Shown here: piece by piece, positions 5,627-6,146 of the stretch
Position numbering within the stretch: the first letter of the stretch is position 1
Layout: every line of letters begins with the position of its first letter
Assembly (NCBI GenBank): GCA_023392205.1
Contig: JAEVZN010000171.1
Span: 1-6,146, forward strand
Direction: 5' to 3'
From: Pseudomonadota bacterium
Lineage (GTDB): Bacteria; Pseudomonadota; Alphaproteobacteria; Rhizobiales; Xanthobacteraceae
Length of the DNA: 6,146 bases
The notes under the pieces: model-generated
The model's input: only the letters and a program-made list of their open reading frames with translations
Told to the model about the DNA's origin: nothing
Database searches by the model: none
Position numbers and translations under genes: made by a program

Positions 5627-6146
5627 TCAAATCGTACTGGCCGCACGTTGCGGCCGCGATACAGCACTGCCCGAATCGATACGCCCTTCGCACGCATCCA
5701 GGATGGCATCCGCCATCCTGTTCAGCGAAACCTGCCGCATGACACCACCGCGTTCGAAGGCGACGTGGGGCATTCCATAGATCAGCGACGACGCTTCGTC
5801 CTGACCCAACGTCTTTGCACCGGCATTGCGCAACTCGACAAGGCCATCGGCGCCGTCCTTGCCCATGCCAGTCAGGATCACACCGATTGTCGACTTCGCG
5901 CAGGTGCGCGCGAAGGACCGGAACAGCACATCGACGGATGGGCGATGGCCGCTCATAGGCGGACCGTCATGCAGAACGCAACGCAATTGCATGCCATGCC
6001 GCGCTATTTCCAGGTGGTGCGAACCCGGCGCGATATAGACATGCGCAGGCTCTATCACCTCGTCATGCCGGGCTTCGGAAACGCGCATCGGGCATTCCCG
6101 GTTGAGGCGATCGGCAAAGGCGGCGGTGAATCGCGGAGGCATGTGC
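5627..6146 (-). CDS. cheB: Chemotaxis methylesterase CheB, C-terminal part only (runs off the right edge)
   Basis: This is the catalytic-domain portion of CheB, the protein-glutamate methylesterase that removes methyl groups from chemoreceptors. The frame continues past the window end. The first complete codons read His-Met-Pro-Pro-Arg-Phe-Thr, matching the VQHMPxxFTxxFAxRL block, so the His codon at 6143-6145 is the catalytic histidine. The catalytic Asp is in LTGMGKDGADGL (codon near 5855-5857), and the following GAKTLGQDEASSLIYGMPHVA block is typical. The catalytic Ser motif and any receiver domain would lie outside. The visible ATG at 6142 is internal, not a start. The gene ends at TGA 5627-5629 with a Ser/Arg-rich tail, 23 bases before the STAS-receiver start, so the two are very likely in one operon. 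Two perfect inverted repeats fall in its last 100 bases. Confidence 0.95.
   Translation of the reverse strand, partial: HMPPRFTAAFADRLNRECPMRVSEARHDEVIEPAHVYIAPGSHHLEIARHGMQLRCVLHDGPPMSGHRPSVDVLFRSFARTCAKSTIGVILTGMGKDGADGLVELRNAGAKTLGQDEASSLIYGMPHVAFERGGVMRQVSLNRMADAILDACEGRIDSGSAVSRPQRAASTI
5639..5655 (-). repeat. Perfect 7-bp inverted repeat near the cheB stop
   Basis: The arms are GGCCGCA and TGCGGCC with a three-base loop (5646-5648). It lies inside the cheB coding region about ten bases before its stop codon and shortly ahead of the STAS-receiver start. There is no following T run, so it is not a classical intrinsic terminator. It could form an RNA hairpin affecting translation of the next gene, or be chance in GC-rich sequence. 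Confidence 0.5.
5699..5720 (-). repeat. Perfect 9-bp inverted repeat inside the cheB 3' end
   Basis: On the minus strand CAGGATGGC, a four-base loop GGAT (plus-strand 5708-5711), and GCCATCCTG form a perfect nine-pair stem. It encodes part of the C-terminal helix NRMADAILDA of CheB. Both arms are coding, no T run follows, and the copy appears unique in the window, so it is not evidently a REP element or a terminator. Confidence 0.5.

Noticed and set aside
5604..5693. Upstream start for the STAS-receiver gene at 5693 giving 279 residues
   Set aside because: It would overlap cheB by 67 bases, and the added N-terminus (Cys-rich, no domain) does not look like part of a STAS protein; the ATG at 5603 fits the domain boundary better.

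Overview
The window looks like part of an alphaproteobacterial chromosome. It is GC-rich, its chemotaxis genes are packed in an operon, one response regulator carries the YFGPDRR-type tail that I associate with alphaproteobacteria, and the only recognisable promoter element is a CtrA-like half-site pair. The order within the class cannot be fixed from this sequence.

Layout. Positions 1-282 (+) hold a small acidic protein of unknown function, open to the left edge. Positions 283-470 are a non-coding leader with a possible CtrA box. Positions 471-1594 (+) hold two genes overlapping by ATGA: a receiver-domain protein with a C-terminal FliM-like tail, and a helical protein that looks like an HPt domain lacking its phospho-accepting histidine. 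They converge, across 32 bases, on a minus-strand chemotaxis operon that reads right to left from the window edge: cheB (3' part only), a STAS-receiver fusion, cheA, a stand-alone CheY, and a small helical protein with a CheZ-like D-x-x-x-Q motif and an acidic tail ending in Phe. Gaps in this operon are 23, 33, 60 and 38 bases, consistent with one transcript.

How the genes may work together. CheA autophosphorylates on His47 and would pass phosphate to the receivers (STAS-CheY, the single-domain CheY, CheB and possibly the 208-aa receiver protein). CheB demethylates receptors. The last gene of the operon is a candidate CheY phosphatase. Both it and the facing 208-aa regulator end in short acidic peptides resembling the CheY-docking peptides of CheZ and FliM. 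Neither cheW nor cheR is in the window; they may lie upstream of cheB.

The core chemotaxis genes are ordinary. The most interesting content is the set of small accessory proteins: the candidate divergent CheZ-like protein, the receiver with a FliM-like tail, the His-less HPt-like protein and the STAS-receiver fusion.
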